DNA from: Aequorivita vitellina
GTDB lineage: Bacteria; Bacteroidota; Bacteroidia; Flavobacteriales; Flavobacteriaceae
Length of the DNA: 64,000 nucleotides
Direction: 5' to 3'
Assembly: GCF_022008365.1 (NCBI RefSeq)
Contig: NZ_JAIRBA010000008.1
Coordinates: forward strand, 1-64,000
Shown here piece by piece: positions 1 to 9,586 of this stretch. The translations under genes and the position numbers were made by a program. Below the pieces are notes generated by a model that worked only from the letters and a program-made list of their open reading frames with translations, did not search any database and was not told the DNA's origin. The first letter of the stretch is position 1. The number at the start of each line of letters is the position of its first letter.

Positions 1-1889
1 TCAGTTAAATTGAATACGCCAGCCGTAGTGCCATCGTCGCACTGGTATAAATCTATAGGGGGGTTGGCGGTGGGTTGGGGTGTTAAAATTAAATTGAACT
101 GCGTAATTGCATAACAACCCGAGCTTGTATTATTGGTAACACGCGCAAAGATAAAAACTGAACCAGTCAAAATATATGGCTGAGCCAATGGATTAATTCC
201 TGCAATTGCATCTGCAGGATTATCATAATACGTAACGGTAAAGTCGGCTGGATTTTGCGTCCCTAAGATAACGGCATCAAAAACATTATTCAAGTTGATT
301 GACTCAGTGCCATCCAGTCCTATATCGCATACTCTATGTGGACTTGCAGGTTGTGTTGCTGTTGCCGATGAGTAAAATATTTCAAAAAAATCAATTGCAT
401 AACACGTTCCGCTCTGGTCTTCAATTCTAACCCAAATTATTTCAGAAGCACCAACTAACAAATATGCATTGGCAGGAATAATTTCATTTGCATCATTAAT
501 TGCATCTAATTGACTGTGATGATACGTTATATTAAAGAGGGGGTTTTGTGCTCCTCGTACAACATTATCATTCTGAGTTAAATCAAAAATTGGCGGAGTT
601 GTTCCGTCGTCACAAATTGCTATATCTTGCGGTGGGTTTGCAATAACCGGTTGTTCATAAAAATTTATATCAACACTATCAGCAACCGTACATCCGTTAT
701 CTGTTGCTTCAACCATATAAGTTCCTGAGTTTGGAGCATTTACGGTATATGTTGGGTTAGTGGCTCCTGGGATAAGTGTACCATTAAGAAACCATTCATA
801 AGTTACAGTTGGTATTCCGGTATCTGCATCTAAAACCACAGAACCTCCATTACACGTCTCCACATCTGGCCCCAAGTCTACAGTAAAGTTGGCTTGGAGT
901 GAAACTTCAACTTCATCTTCTAAAACAACTACGTCTCCATTACAACTATTTGTATAAGTAACTCGTGCTGTATAGATTTCAGTTCCAGAAGGACAAACAG
1001 TTATTGTTGGATTTGTGCTTATAACATTTCCTGCTGGATCAAGCCATTCAAAAACATAGGTTGTAGGGCCACTCGGGGAAAACTGCCACGCTTCATCTGA
1101 AGTAGTCCACGGCGAATCTGAAGTATTTCTCCCCGGGGGAACGTAACCAATTGTACCAGCATTATTTTGAATCCCCATTGCAGCGTTACCATCATTCCAA
1201 GAAGGGCAGGTAGGCTTATTCAAAATATACATTTCTATTACGTTCGAAAACTCATAGAAAACAACCATTTGGGTCGCCAAAAGATTATTACAACTTGACG
1301 AATAAAGTGGCACTTCATAGTAAGCTACCACTAAAACCCTATTTGGGTATGTTCCAATTACTTCATAACCTATTTCCTCTGAATTAGATTTAGTAGGATC
1401 CATATCGTGTACCGGCAATAAAATATTTGCTTCCCCAATAGCATCTTCAAAATTGTTAGGAATGTTAGCGTCAAAAGACCATGCATTAGAACCAGCTCCA
1501 GTATCTCCAGGATCCACATCAAATCGAACCACACCATTTGATCCAACTTGAAATTGCGTTTCGGTATCACCAAAGAAACAAAAATCAAAAGGCAAGTTAT
1601 CTACAGGAGACCAAGCATCATCAATATCTGGATTTAGCGGATTTGCAAGACCATTAAAAGGAAATGGAGGAACAAAAGGTATAGAAGAAACGGTATATGT
1701 GCTCCCCGAAGTATCAAAAGTCTCTAAAAATGAAGCTGTTAAATCTGTACACCCAGTAGTACAATCAACAACAACATCGGGCCCCGCATTAACAAATAAA
1801 GATCCCGGCCCTTGCGCCGAAACGGTAAATGAAAACACAGATAATAAAAATAATAAAAATAAATTGTGTGGGGAGTAATTCTTCTTCAT
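1..1889 (-). CDS. Large secreted surface protein, gliding/type IX-associated (C-terminus outside window)
   Basis: The reading frame is open from an ATG at 1889 to the window edge, giving 629 visible residues. It begins with a clear signal peptide (MKKN, a Leu/Phe-rich core, then SVFSFTVSAQ). Residues after about 25 resemble the N-terminal module of flavobacterial gliding-associated proteins (VNAGPDVVVDCTTGCTDLTA). Further on come a PKD/Ig-like stretch (CNGGSVVLDADTG, YEWFLNG) and at least three repeats with the core CDDGTT..FDLT, at roughly 490, 560 and the cut edge. Such proteins usually end in a type B type IX sorting domain, which would lie beyond base 1. The role in adhesion or gliding is inferred from architecture only. 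Separate transcription from the divergent folE. Confidence 0.8.
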   Translation of the reverse strand, partial: MKKNYSPHNLFLLFLLSVFSFTVSAQGPGSLFVNAGPDVVVDCTTGCTDLTASFLETFDTSGSTYTVSSIPFVPPFPFNGLANPLNPDIDDAWSPVDNLPFDFCFFGDTETQFQVGSNGVVRFDVDPGDTGAGSNAWSFDANIPNNFEDAIGEANILLPVHDMDPTKSNSEEIGYEVIGTYPNRVLVVAYYEVPLYSSSCNNLLATQMVVFYEFSNVIEMYILNKPTCPSWNDGNAAMGIQNNAGTIGYVPPGRNTSDSPWTTSDEAWQFSPSGPTTYVFEWLDPAGNVISTNPTITVCPSGTEIYTARVTYTNSCNGDVVVLEDEVEVSLQANFTVDLGPDVETCNGGSVVLDADTGIPTVTYEWFLNGTLIPGATNPTYTVNAPNSGTYMVEATDNGCTVADSVDINFYEQPVIANPPQDIAICDDGTTPPIFDLTQNDNVVRGAQNPLFNITYHHSQLDAINDANEIIPANAYLLVGASEIIWVRIEDQSGTCYAIDFFEIFYSSATATQPASPHRVCDIGLDGTESINLNNVFDAVILGTQNPADFTVTYYDNPADAIAGINPLAQPYILTGSVFIFARVTNNTSSGCYAITQFNLILTPQPTANPPIDLYQCDDGTTAGVFNLT

Positions 1890-1997
1890 AGCTATTGGTA
1901 AATAATTGCGGCGAAAATTAAGAAAATTTTATGAAACTTCCCGCTTCTATTTGCCAAAATAAGAAGACTCCCTTTTTAGAACCACCAACCTATTGCG

Positions 1998-2005
1998 TAT
2001 CTTTG
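1998..2005 (+). promoter_or_regulatory. -7 promoter element of folE
   Basis: TATCTTTG matches the Bacteroidota -7 consensus TAnnTTTG and predicts transcription from about base 2010, giving a leader of about 20 bases before the ATG at 2030. The -33 region about 20 bases upstream is only T-rich (TTTT), so the element is supported mainly by the -7 box. Confidence 0.6.
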
Positions 2006-2029
2006 CAAACTTATTAGATATTTAATTGA

Positions 2030-2707
2030 ATGGATTTAGAAAAACAACTTAAGGAAATAGAGGCTATGGGTATTGACCACATAGCAGGTGCAACAGAAAC
2101 CCCTCTAAGACCCGATGCTTTTGAACTTAGCGATATTGAAAAAATTGCAAGCATTAAAAAAGATGTTCAAAGCATTATGCAAACCTTGGGGCTCGATCTT
2201 ACAGACGACAGTTTAAAAGGAACCCCTACCCGCGTGGCAAAAATGTTTGTGCAAGAAATCTTTGGCGGTCTTCACCCAGATAGAAAACCTAAGGCTTCTA
2301 CTTTTGAAAATAAATACAAGTACCAAGAAATGCTGGTAGAAAAGAACATTACCCTCTACTCTACTTGCGAACACCATTTGTTGCCAATTGTTGGTAAAGC
2401 GCACATAGCCTATATCTCTAACGGGACGGTGGTTGGACTTTCAAAAATGAATAGAATTGTAGATTATTACGCAAAACGCCCACAAGTGCAGGAACGTTTA
2501 ACAATGCAAATTGTAAAGGAATTACAACAAGTGTTAAACACCGAAGATGTAGCCTGTGTAATTGATGCTAAACACCTTTGTGTAAATTCGCGTGGAATTC
2601 GCGATATTGATAGTAGCACCGTTACTAGCGAATTTGGCGGCGCATTTAAAAGTGCCGAAACACGCAGAGAGTTTTTAGATTATATAAAATTGGATACCGA
2701 GTTTTAA
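2030..2707 (+). CDS. folE: GTP cyclohydrolase I
   Basis: Converts GTP to 7,8-dihydroneopterin triphosphate, the first step of tetrahydrofolate and other pterin synthesis, in the cytoplasm. The 225-residue length is normal for the type I enzyme. The zinc site is intact: C113 and H116 in STCEHHLLP and C184 in KHLCVNSRG. The substrate-contacting segment around VGKAHIAYI and the final RGI motif are also present. The first ~30 residues are a variable extension. The gene sits 140 bp from the divergent surface-protein gene and 79 bp before cysS; it has its own promoter. Nothing suggests loss of function. Confidence 0.97.
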   Translation: MDLEKQLKEIEAMGIDHIAGATETPLRPDAFELSDIEKIASIKKDVQSIMQTLGLDLTDDSLKGTPTRVAKMFVQEIFGGLHPDRKPKASTFENKYKYQEMLVEKNITLYSTCEHHLLPIVGKAHIAYISNGTVVGLSKMNRIVDYYAKRPQVQERLTMQIVKELQQVLNTEDVACVIDAKHLCVNSRGIRDIDSSTVTSEFGGAFKSAETRREFLDYIKLDTEF

Positions 2708-2786
2708 AAAGAAATTTCATCCCAGATAGCTATCGCGGCAAACCCAATTTCCAAGTAAATTATAAATTTCATCTAAATTTAAAAAC

Positions 2787-4262
2787 TTGAAACAGCAAGA
2801 TTTATTTATATACAATTCCCTTTCAAAAAGTAAAGAAAAGTTTGTCCCCATTACCGAAGGCGCAATAGGCATGTATGTTTGCGGACCAACAGTTTACAGC
2901 AATGTGCATTTGGGAAATTGCCGAACCTTTCTTTCTTTCGACTTAATTTTTAGGTATCTCAAACATTTGGGCTACAAAGTTCGTTACGTTCGCAATATTA
3001 CCGATGCTGGCCATTTGGAAAACGATGGCGAAAGCGGCGACGATCCTATTTTGAAAAAAGCACGATTGGAGCAATTGGAACCCATGGAAGTTGTTCAAAA
3101 ATACACCGTCGATTTTCACACGGTTATGGCGAAGTTTAACGCCCTGCCACCAAGTATTGAACCTACGGCAACTGGGCATATTTACGAGCAAATTGATATC
3201 GTTGAAAAAATAATTGAAGCAGGTTTTGCATACGAAAAAAATGGCTCAGTCTATTTCGACGTTTTAAAATTCAACGAAACCAACAATTACGGAAAATTAA
3301 GCGGGAGACAAATTGACGATATGATTGCCAATACCCGCGAACTTGCCGCACAAAGTGATAAAAAGAATCCACAGGATTTTGCACTTTGGAAAAAAGCCGA
3401 ACCGCAGCATATTATGCGCTGGCCATCGCCGTGGAGCGACGGTTTTCCCGGCTGGCATTTAGAATGTACGGCAATGAGCACAAAATATTTAGGCAACCAA
3501 TTTGACATTCACGGCGGCGGAATGGATTTAAAATTTCCGCACCACGAATGCGAAATTGCACAAGCCGAAGCCTGTAACCACGTTACTCCGGTTAATTATT
3601 GGATGCACGCCAATATGCTAACGCTAAACGGTAAAAAAATGTCGAAATCTACGGGAAATTTTATTCTTCCGGATGATATGTTTACAGGTGAAAATAATAT
3701 TTTAAGCAAGCCCTTCTCACCTACGGTTACCAAATTCTTTATGTATCAAGCCCACTACCGAAGCATTCTAGATTTTAGCAGCGATGCCTTGGAAGCTTCA
3801 GAAAAAGGATTTAACAGACTGATGGATGCGTACCGAATGCTTTCAGATTTAAACGCTTCCGAAAAAAGTAGCGTTGATATTGAAGGATGGAGAAAGGCGT
3901 GTTATGATGCAATGAACGACGATTTTAACAGCCCTATTTTAATTGCACATCTTTTTGAAACTGTAAAATATGCAAATGCTATAACGGAAGGGAAAGAAAC
4001 TATTTCAGAAAAAGATTTGGCATTATTAAAACAAACAATGCACGACTTTCTTTTTGATGTTTTAGGATTGGAAGAGAGTGTTTTAGAAAATTCGCAAGAT
4101 GGCGAAAAGCTTAACGCTGCAGTAGCATTGCTTATTAAATTAAGAAATAAAGCACGAGCCGATAAAGATTTTGCGATGAGCGATAAAATACGTGACGAAC
4201 TTGCCTCAAAGGGAATTCAACTGAAGGACGGTAAAGACGGCACCACTTTTTCGTTGAATTAA
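2787..4262 (+). CDS. cysS: Cysteine--tRNA ligase
   Basis: Charges tRNA-Cys. The class I catalytic signatures are visible: [16 protein letters not shown] (zinc-binding C32 and the HIGH-type HLGN at 41-44) and KMSKS at 284-288; a further zinc-ligand segment is [10 protein letters not shown]. At 491 residues it is of normal size, with the helical anticodon-binding C-terminus ([26 protein letters not shown] region). The start is a TTG: an in-frame TAA at 2763 lies just upstream and no ATG occurs before conserved sequence begins, so TTG at 2787 is the only reasonable common start codon. It follows folE by 79 bp and precedes yidD by 36 bp. Confidence 0.97.
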   Translation: MKQQDLFIYNSLSKSKEKFVPITEGAIGMYVCGPTVYSNVHLGNCRTFLSFDLIFRYLKHLGYKVRYVRNITDAGHLENDGESGDDPILKKARLEQLEPMEVVQKYTVDFHTVMAKFNALPPSIEPTATGHIYEQIDIVEKIIEAGFAYEKNGSVYFDVLKFNETNNYGKLSGRQIDDMIANTRELAAQSDKKNPQDFALWKKAEPQHIMRWPSPWSDGFPGWHLECTAMSTKYLGNQFDIHGGGMDLKFPHHECEIAQAEACNHVTPVNYWMHANMLTLNGKKMSKSTGNFILPDDMFTGENNILSKPFSPTVTKFFMYQAHYRSILDFSSDALEASEKGFNRLMDAYRMLSDLNASEKSSVDIEGWRKACYDAMNDDFNSPILIAHLFETVKYANAITEGKETISEKDLALLKQTMHDFLFDVLGLEESVLENSQDGEKLNAAVALLIKLRNKARADKDFAMSDKIRDELASKGIQLKDGKDGTTFSLN

Positions 4263-4298
4263 AACACATTCTTCGAGCCCTTCAAACGGGAGAAAATT

Positions 4299-4532
4299 AT
4301 GAAAAAAATTCTTACATATCCTTTTATTTTAATCATTAAAGGATATCAAAATTTTATTTCTCCCTTCACACCAAACACGTGTCGCTACTCGCCTACCTGT
4401 TCGCAGTACGCTGTAGAATCGTTGCAGACACACGGCTTATTAAAAGGCGGTTGGCTGGCAATAAAACGAATTGCAAGTTGCAATCCGTGGGGTGGCTCGG
4501 GTTACGACCCCGTTCCTCCAAAAAAGAAATAA
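4299..4532 (+). CDS. yidD: Membrane protein insertion efficiency factor YidD
   Basis: A 77-residue YidD/Haemolytic-family protein, thought to assist YidC/Sec insertion of inner-membrane proteins. The family hallmark [11 protein letters not shown] is at residues 28-38, followed by [24 protein letters not shown]. The N-terminus ([17 protein letters not shown]) is an amphipathic membrane-binding helix. It lies 36 bp after cysS and 64 bp before lgt, probably cotranscribed with cysS. In many other bacteria yidD sits with rnpA and yidC; here it is placed with cysS and lgt. Confidence 0.95.
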   Translation: MKKILTYPFILIIKGYQNFISPFTPNTCRYSPTCSQYAVESLQTHGLLKGGWLAIKRIASCNPWGGSGYDPVPPKKK

Positions 4533-4596
4533 AAGATTTGTTCAATAATACTTTTTCGCTTTTGTTATATTTACGGGGCGTTTTTAAATATAATAT

Positions 4597-5526
4597 ATGC
4601 ATTATTTAAGTTTTACCTGGAACCCTTCTGAAGGGATTGATCTTGGCTTTTTTATGATTCGTTATTACAGCTTAATGTTTGTGGTGGCGTTTAGTTTGGG
4701 TTGGATTCTTACTAAAAAGATTTATGAACGCGAAGGCATGTCGCAAGAAAAGTTAGACAGCTTATTTATCTACATGGTGGTAGCGGTTTTGGTGGGCGCA
4801 CGTTTGGGGCACGTTATATTTTACCAACCCGAACTTTTTGTTCAAGATCCACTTTCGGTTTTCTTACCAATTAGCACAGTTCCCGAATTTGAATTCACAG
4901 GTTTTCAAGGCTTAGCGAGTCATGGTGCAGCAATTGCGATTTTAATTGCGATGTATTATTACACTAAAAATGTAATTAAAAAACCTTTCTTGTGGATTAT
5001 GGATCGCATTGTAATTGCGGTAGCTGCAGGTGGAATTTTTGTACGCATCGGTAATTTTATGAATTCTGAAATAATTGGGAAACCATCTGGCGATTTTCCA
5101 TTGGGCGTACGGTTTCTGCACGATGGAATTGACAAACAAGACGCAGTGAACGTAACTGGAATTCAAAATCCGAAAGCTGCCTATGACGCAATTGTACACA
5201 ACCCACAGTTCGTAGATTTCCTCGATAGCGTGCCCTTTCGTCATCCGGCGCAACTCTATGAGGCGGCGGGTTATGTAATTGTGTTTTTGGTATGCTGGTA
5301 TCTATATTGGAAAACCGAGCGCAGAAAGCAGGTTGGCTACATATTTGGGGTGTTCTTGATATTGCTGTTTATGGTTCGCTTTATAGTGGAGTTTGTAAAA
5401 GTAAGTCAAGGCGGTTTTGAGTCTGCTTTAGGATTACTTTCTACCGGGCAGTGGCTAAGCGTACCTTTTATAATTGCCGGAATCTACATTATGTGGAAAG
5501 CTTCAAAAAAACCTATTACTTCATAA
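4597..5526 (+). CDS. lgt: Prolipoprotein diacylglyceryl transferase
   Basis: Transfers diacylglyceryl from phosphatidylglycerol to the lipobox cysteine of prolipoproteins in the inner membrane. The polytopic 309-residue protein carries the signature RIGNFMNSEIIG starting at R150, and GLASHGAAI (105-113), which corresponds to the conserved catalytic-histidine segment. An insertion of about 40 residues between the signature and the last membrane segments (region 165-220) is common in Bacteroidota. A weak promoter-like TATATTTA lies at 4566-4573. Many lipoproteins in this window (DUF192, GldK, LptE and others) would be its substrates. Confidence 0.95.
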   Translation: MHYLSFTWNPSEGIDLGFFMIRYYSLMFVVAFSLGWILTKKIYEREGMSQEKLDSLFIYMVVAVLVGARLGHVIFYQPELFVQDPLSVFLPISTVPEFEFTGFQGLASHGAAIAILIAMYYYTKNVIKKPFLWIMDRIVIAVAAGGIFVRIGNFMNSEIIGKPSGDFPLGVRFLHDGIDKQDAVNVTGIQNPKAAYDAIVHNPQFVDFLDSVPFRHPAQLYEAAGYVIVFLVCWYLYWKTERRKQVGYIFGVFLILLFMVRFIVEFVKVSQGGFESALGLLSTGQWLSVPFIIAGIYIMWKASKKPITS

Positions 5527-5601
5527 AATAAATTAACCACCAATACAAGAATGTCATTAAATTATTATTCGTGTATCCGTGGTTTTTAATAATTTCTTCA
5601 A

Positions 5602-6099
5602 ATGAAAAAAATACTTATTTCCGCAGCTTTAGTTGCTTCAATGTTCACGTTTTATAATTGCAAAGACACTTCAACTTCTGAAGGCAAAAGCCTTACCAAG
5701 GAAATTACCTTTACTAAAGAAGGTGAGCTGCAACTTTTAAAAGCTGAAAACGATTCCATAATTGCAAAGTTGGACATTGAAATTGCAGATGACGTATACC
5801 AAACCGAAACAGGTTTAATGTATCGACACTCGATGGCCGAAAATCAAGGGATGTTGTTTGTATTTCAAAATATGCAGCCGCGTTCTTTTTATATGAAGAA
5901 CACGTATATTCCGTTGGATATAATTTATTTAAATCGAGAAAAGGAAATTGTTAGCATACAGAAAAACGCTAAACCTTTAGATCAATCCTCACTTCCTTCT
6001 GAAGGTGCTTCACAATATGTACTAGAAGTAAACGCCGGCCTTTCAGATAAATGGAAGCTCAAAAAAGGTGATAAGATTTCATATACCACTACCAAATAA
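5602..6099 (+). CDS. DUF192 family lipoprotein
   Basis: 165 residues. The N-terminus is a lipoprotein signal with lipobox FYNC (C20). Residues ~50-160 form a DUF192 domain, recognised by ETGLMYRHSMAENQGMLFVF, the segment RSFYMKNTYIPLDIIYLN, and VLEVNAGLSDKWKLKKGD near the end. The biochemical role of DUF192 proteins is unknown. It lies 75 bp after lgt in the same direction and may be part of the same transcript. The stretch after it (6100-6373) holds an inverted repeat and a terminator but no gene. Confidence 0.85.
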   Translation: MKKILISAALVASMFTFYNCKDTSTSEGKSLTKEITFTKEGELQLLKAENDSIIAKLDIEIADDVYQTETGLMYRHSMAENQGMLFVFQNMQPRSFYMKNTYIPLDIIYLNREKEIVSIQKNAKPLDQSSLPSEGASQYVLEVNAGLSDKWKLKKGDKISYTTTK

Positions 6100-6160
6100 G
6101 TAAATTGGGTTAACGATATAATTTCAAAGTATAAATAAGATGTCTAAAAAGAAAATTTTG

Positions 6161-6236
6161 GATGTCAGGTCTTCGCAGTCGAGACCTAATAGCACGTCAG
6201 AAACTTAGAGTTCTCGACTGCGCTCGAACTGACAAA
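6161..6236. repeat. Imperfect intergenic inverted repeat (REP-like)
   Basis: The left arm 6161-6184 contains CGCAGTCGAG and the right arm from 6210 contains CTCGACTGCG; flanking TGTCAG and CTGACA also pair, giving two paired blocks interrupted by a few mismatches around a loop of about 25 bases. It is GC-richer than the surroundings. Elements of this look (CTCGACTGCGCTCGA...CTGACA) recur between genes in flavobacterial genomes; that is from memory of such genomes, not from a search. Confidence 0.6.
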
Positions 6237-6316
6237 CCGTTTGATTTTTACTATTTAAACAACCTGTTTTGTTTTTTATAAACTAGCTTCCTATAACTTG
6301 CAATATTGGATAAAAA

Positions 6317-6352
6317 TAAAAAGACCCTTCCAGATGTGGAAAGGTCTTTTTT
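6317..6352 (-). terminator. Bidirectional intrinsic terminator after secDF
   Basis: A near-perfect hairpin AAAAGACCcTTCCA / TGGAAaGGTCTTTT is flanked by A-rich and T-rich tracts on both sides. It lies 22 bases beyond the secDF stop (minus strand) and can also serve the DUF192 gene on the plus strand. Confidence 0.85.
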
Positions 6353-6373
6353 ATTTCTAAAGAATTGTAGCTA

Positions 6374-9300
6374 TTATGCCTCTAAGGCTGCTTCGTCTTC
6401 TTCTTTTTTATCAATTAAGTCTTCAACTTTTTTGCGTTTTACAGTATCGTACATCACTGGAGTTGCGATAAACAATGATGAATAGGTACCTACTAAAATA
6501 CCCACAATAATTGCAAATAACAGTCCGCGAATAGATTCTGCTCCAAAGAAAAACATACTCAACAATACGATAAGTGTAGTAAAAGAGGTATTTAACGTTC
6601 TACTTAAGGTACTACTTAAAGCAAGGTCTATAATGCGATTCATTTTCCAGCTTGGGTGTTCGCCAAAGTATTCACGAATACGGTCAAATACAATTACCGT
6701 ATCGTTGAGCGAGTACCCAATAACCGTAAGGATTGCCGCAATAAAGGCTTGGTCTATTTCCATACTAAACGGCATAAACTTGTACGTAAGTGAGAATACC
6801 CCCAACACGATAAGCACGTCGTGGAATACCGCCGCAACTGCACCTAAACTAAACTGCCATCTTCTAAATCTAAGCAGAATATATAGGAACACAACTGCCA
6901 ATGAGCCAAATACCGCCCAGAACGAATCTTTTTTAATATCGTCTGCAATGGTAGGGCTCACTTTGTAATACTCCATTCTACCAATTGTTTTTCCTTCACC
7001 ATCCCCCACAAAATCTTCATAGGTCATGCCAGCTGGAAAATGTTTTTTAACGGTTTCAAAAAGCATGTGCTCTATTTCATCATCAACATCGGTTCCAGTT
7101 TCCTCCACTTTGTATTTAGTGGTAATTTTTAATTGATTATCGCCACCGTAGGTTTTTGCTTCCGCACTTCCGAAGGTTTCAATTAAATCGTTTTGAATGT
7201 CAATCGAATTCACATCTTTAGCAAAACGCACTGTGTATGTACGTCCTCCTACAAAATCTACACCTTGGTTAAGACCATTTACAAATAACGAACCAAGACT
7301 TATCACTATCATAATTGCTGAAAACACATAAGCTGTTTTACGCTTTTTCAAAAACTGAACGTGTACATTGGTAAATAGATTTTTAGTAAACGATGTAGAA
7401 CACGGTAATGATTTACCATTTCTGGTGTACTTATCTATAAACAATCTTGTTATAAAAATTGCAGTAAATAAAGATGTTGCAATACCAATTAATAAGGTAG
7501 TGGCAAACCCTTGAATAGGACCCGTACCGAAAACCAAAAGAATTAAACCGGTAAGACCCGTTGTAATGTTGGCATCGAGAATAGAAGATAACGCATTGTT
7601 GAAACCGTCCTTAACGGCATCTTTTTGCGCCTTCCCTTTAGCGAGTTCTTCTTTAATCCTTTCAAAGATAAGTACGTTCGCATCTACCGACATACCAACC
7701 GTTAGCACAATACCTGCAATACCAGGTAAAGTAAGTACGGCTCCCAAACCGGCTAAAATTCCAAAGATGAAAAGAATGTTGACCATTAAAGCAATATCTG
7801 CGTAGGCTCCAGCTCTTCCGTAGTAACCAATCATCCAGAAAAGAACGATTATAAGTGCTACTGCAAAAGACATTACACCACTGCTAATAGCTTCTTGACC
7901 CAATGTAGGCCCTACAACTTCACCTTGAATAATTTCAGCAGAAGCCGGAAGTTTACCCGCACGTAGTACGTTTGCTAAATCCTGTCCTTGGTTCACGGTA
8001 AAGTCTCCAGAAATCTGGCTACGTCCACCCGCAATAGGACCGGAAGTTACACCTGGCGCAGAATACACAGTGTTATCAAGAACAATAGCTATCTGGCTTT
8101 GATTTTCGTAGGCAGCTCCTGTAAGTTGCTCCCATACCTTGGCACCTTGACCGTTCATCTGCATAGATACTACCACACGGCTTAGGTTGTCGTATTCCTG
8201 TCTGGCATCTACCACAACGCTTCCGCCCAATGGAGGAACATTGCTACGGTTACCTTTAAGAGCGTAAAGTGCTGTTATTTCTTCGCCATTTAATTCTGGC
8301 GCTACTTCTGGCAAGCCCCAAACAAATTTTGCATAACGCATATCATTTGGCAACAACGATTTAATCTGTGGGTTGCGCAAATAACCGTTGATGGCTGCAG
8401 TATCTTTTAATTTAAAAGTAGCAATTACCGGACCTCCTTGGTTACCCAAAGAAACCATTTTAGAAAGTATTGGGTTTGTTTTGCTGTCATCTATTAAGGA
8501 ATCGCTAACGTCTTCACCTCCTAAAAGTTTACTAACATCGTCGTCTTCCGTTTTTGAAGAATCTGCTTCTTTTTCCGTAGTTTCTGTTTCGGCTGTTTCA
8601 GACGAAGTATTTGCCATAGCTATTTCACCTGCCTTATTATCGGCTGCTTGAAGGAATCCTGCTACTTCTTCAAACTTATATACATTCCAGAATTCTAGTT
8701 GGGCGGTACTTTGAAGCAATTTCTTAACCCTATCAACATCTTTTGCACCGGGAAGTTCAACAAGAATTCTCGCAGATTTACCCAAACGCTGAATGTTAGG
8801 TTGTGTTACTCCAAATTTATCGATACGTTTTCTTAAAACTTCAAAAGCCGAAGTAATAGACTCGTCAATTTTCTTTTCTATAATAGGCTTTACTTGGGCA
8901 TTGGTCATGCCAGCGCTTATTACGTCTTCCAAGTTCTTGTTAAAGAAAATATCTGGCGATGCAAGTTCATTATCGCCCGGAATTGCTTCAAATGCTTTAA
9001 AGAAAGACTCTAAATACGTTTCCTGACTTGTTTTTTGTAATTCTTTGGCATTCTCCAAAGCCTGGTTAAATGCCGGATCTTTGGTATTGTTTGCAAGACC
9101 TTTTAAGATGTCTTTTACTGATACTTCAAGAATTACGTTAATACCACCTTTAAGGTCAAGCCCTTTATTAAGCTCCTTTTCTTTAGCGGTTTTATAATCA
9201 ATTCCTAAAAATACTGGGTTGTTCGCCACAGAATCGAGGTAGCGATTTTCTGCCGCATCTCTTTCATGGGGTTCATTTTCAGAAAATTTGCTTTGCGCAA

Positions 9301-9412
9301 ACTCCTTAGCGTTGCCTTCTACCTTGTTCGCGATGAACGTAAAAGAAAGCTGGTAAATACTCACCAATCCAAAAAGGATGGCAAATACGGTAACTAATCC
9401 TTTATTTTGCAT
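6374..9412 (-). CDS. secDF: Protein translocase subunit SecDF (fused)
   Basis: About 1012 residues, a natural SecD-SecF fusion that uses the proton-motive force to complete Sec export. The SecD half starts with one membrane helix (GLVTVFAILFGLVSIYQL), then LNKGLDLKGGINVILEV, the large periplasmic P1 domain with a ~45-residue Glu/Asp/Ser/Thr-rich insert (around ETAETETTEKEADSSK), and the GMSVDANVLIFERIKEE signature. The SecF half has GLNQGVDFVGGRTYTV and YSLNDTVIVFDRIRE. The longest frame begins at 9451, but a promoter -7 box at 9449-9456 overlaps that codon, so the ATG at 9412 (MQNKGLV) is the start. The acidic insert is the only unusual part. Confidence 0.96.
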   Translation of the reverse strand: MQNKGLVTVFAILFGLVSIYQLSFTFIANKVEGNAKEFAQSKFSENEPHERDAAENRYLDSVANNPVFLGIDYKTAKEKELNKGLDLKGGINVILEVSVKDILKGLANNTKDPAFNQALENAKELQKTSQETYLESFFKAFEAIPGDNELASPDIFFNKNLEDVISAGMTNAQVKPIIEKKIDESITSAFEVLRKRIDKFGVTQPNIQRLGKSARILVELPGAKDVDRVKKLLQSTAQLEFWNVYKFEEVAGFLQAADNKAGEIAMANTSSETAETETTEKEADSSKTEDDDVSKLLGGEDVSDSLIDDSKTNPILSKMVSLGNQGGPVIATFKLKDTAAINGYLRNPQIKSLLPNDMRYAKFVWGLPEVAPELNGEEITALYALKGNRSNVPPLGGSVVVDARQEYDNLSRVVVSMQMNGQGAKVWEQLTGAAYENQSQIAIVLDNTVYSAPGVTSGPIAGGRSQISGDFTVNQGQDLANVLRAGKLPASAEIIQGEVVGPTLGQEAISSGVMSFAVALIIVLFWMIGYYGRAGAYADIALMVNILFIFGILAGLGAVLTLPGIAGIVLTVGMSVDANVLIFERIKEELAKGKAQKDAVKDGFNNALSSILDANITTGLTGLILLVFGTGPIQGFATTLLIGIATSLFTAIFITRLFIDKYTRNGKSLPCSTSFTKNLFTNVHVQFLKKRKTAYVFSAIMIVISLGSLFVNGLNQGVDFVGGRTYTVRFAKDVNSIDIQNDLIETFGSAEAKTYGGDNQLKITTKYKVEETGTDVDDEIEHMLFETVKKHFPAGMTYEDFVGDGEGKTIGRMEYYKVSPTIADDIKKDSFWAVFGSLAVVFLYILLRFRRWQFSLGAVAAVFHDVLIVLGVFSLTYKFMPFSMEIDQAFIAAILTVIGYSLNDTVIVFDRIREYFGEHPSWKMNRIIDLALSSTLSRTLNTSFTTLIVLLSMFFFGAESIRGLLFAIIVGILVGTYSSLFIATPVMYDTVKRKKVEDLIDKKEEDEAALEA

Positions 9413-9448
9413 GTTTAATTTTTTATGGTCAGATTTTTTTAAATCGCG

Positions 9449-9456
9449 CAAATATA
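9449..9456 (-). promoter_or_regulatory. -7 promoter element of secDF
   Basis: Read on the minus strand this is TATATTTG, a perfect TAnnTTTG box. It predicts a transcript start near 9444 and a leader of about 32 bases to the ATG at 9412, which rules out translation from the upstream ATG at 9451. Confidence 0.65.
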
Positions 9457-9586
9457 TAATTTGCCGCCTTATCTAACAATTATCGTGGTTATTAAAAAAA
9501 TATATTTGTTGGCTTCGGAAATATTAATAATCCAAACCATTTTTAAAGCGAAATCTTTTCACCTTAAAAATTTATTACGAAGAATT

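Noticed and set aside
1370-1588. 72-residue minus-strand frame
   Set aside because: It lies in another frame of the large surface-protein gene, whose own frame is continuous through the region.
2708-2786. Palindrome GATAGCTATC between folE and cysS
   Set aside because: Only 10 bases; mentioned as a possible member of a dispersed motif family but too short to annotate by itself.
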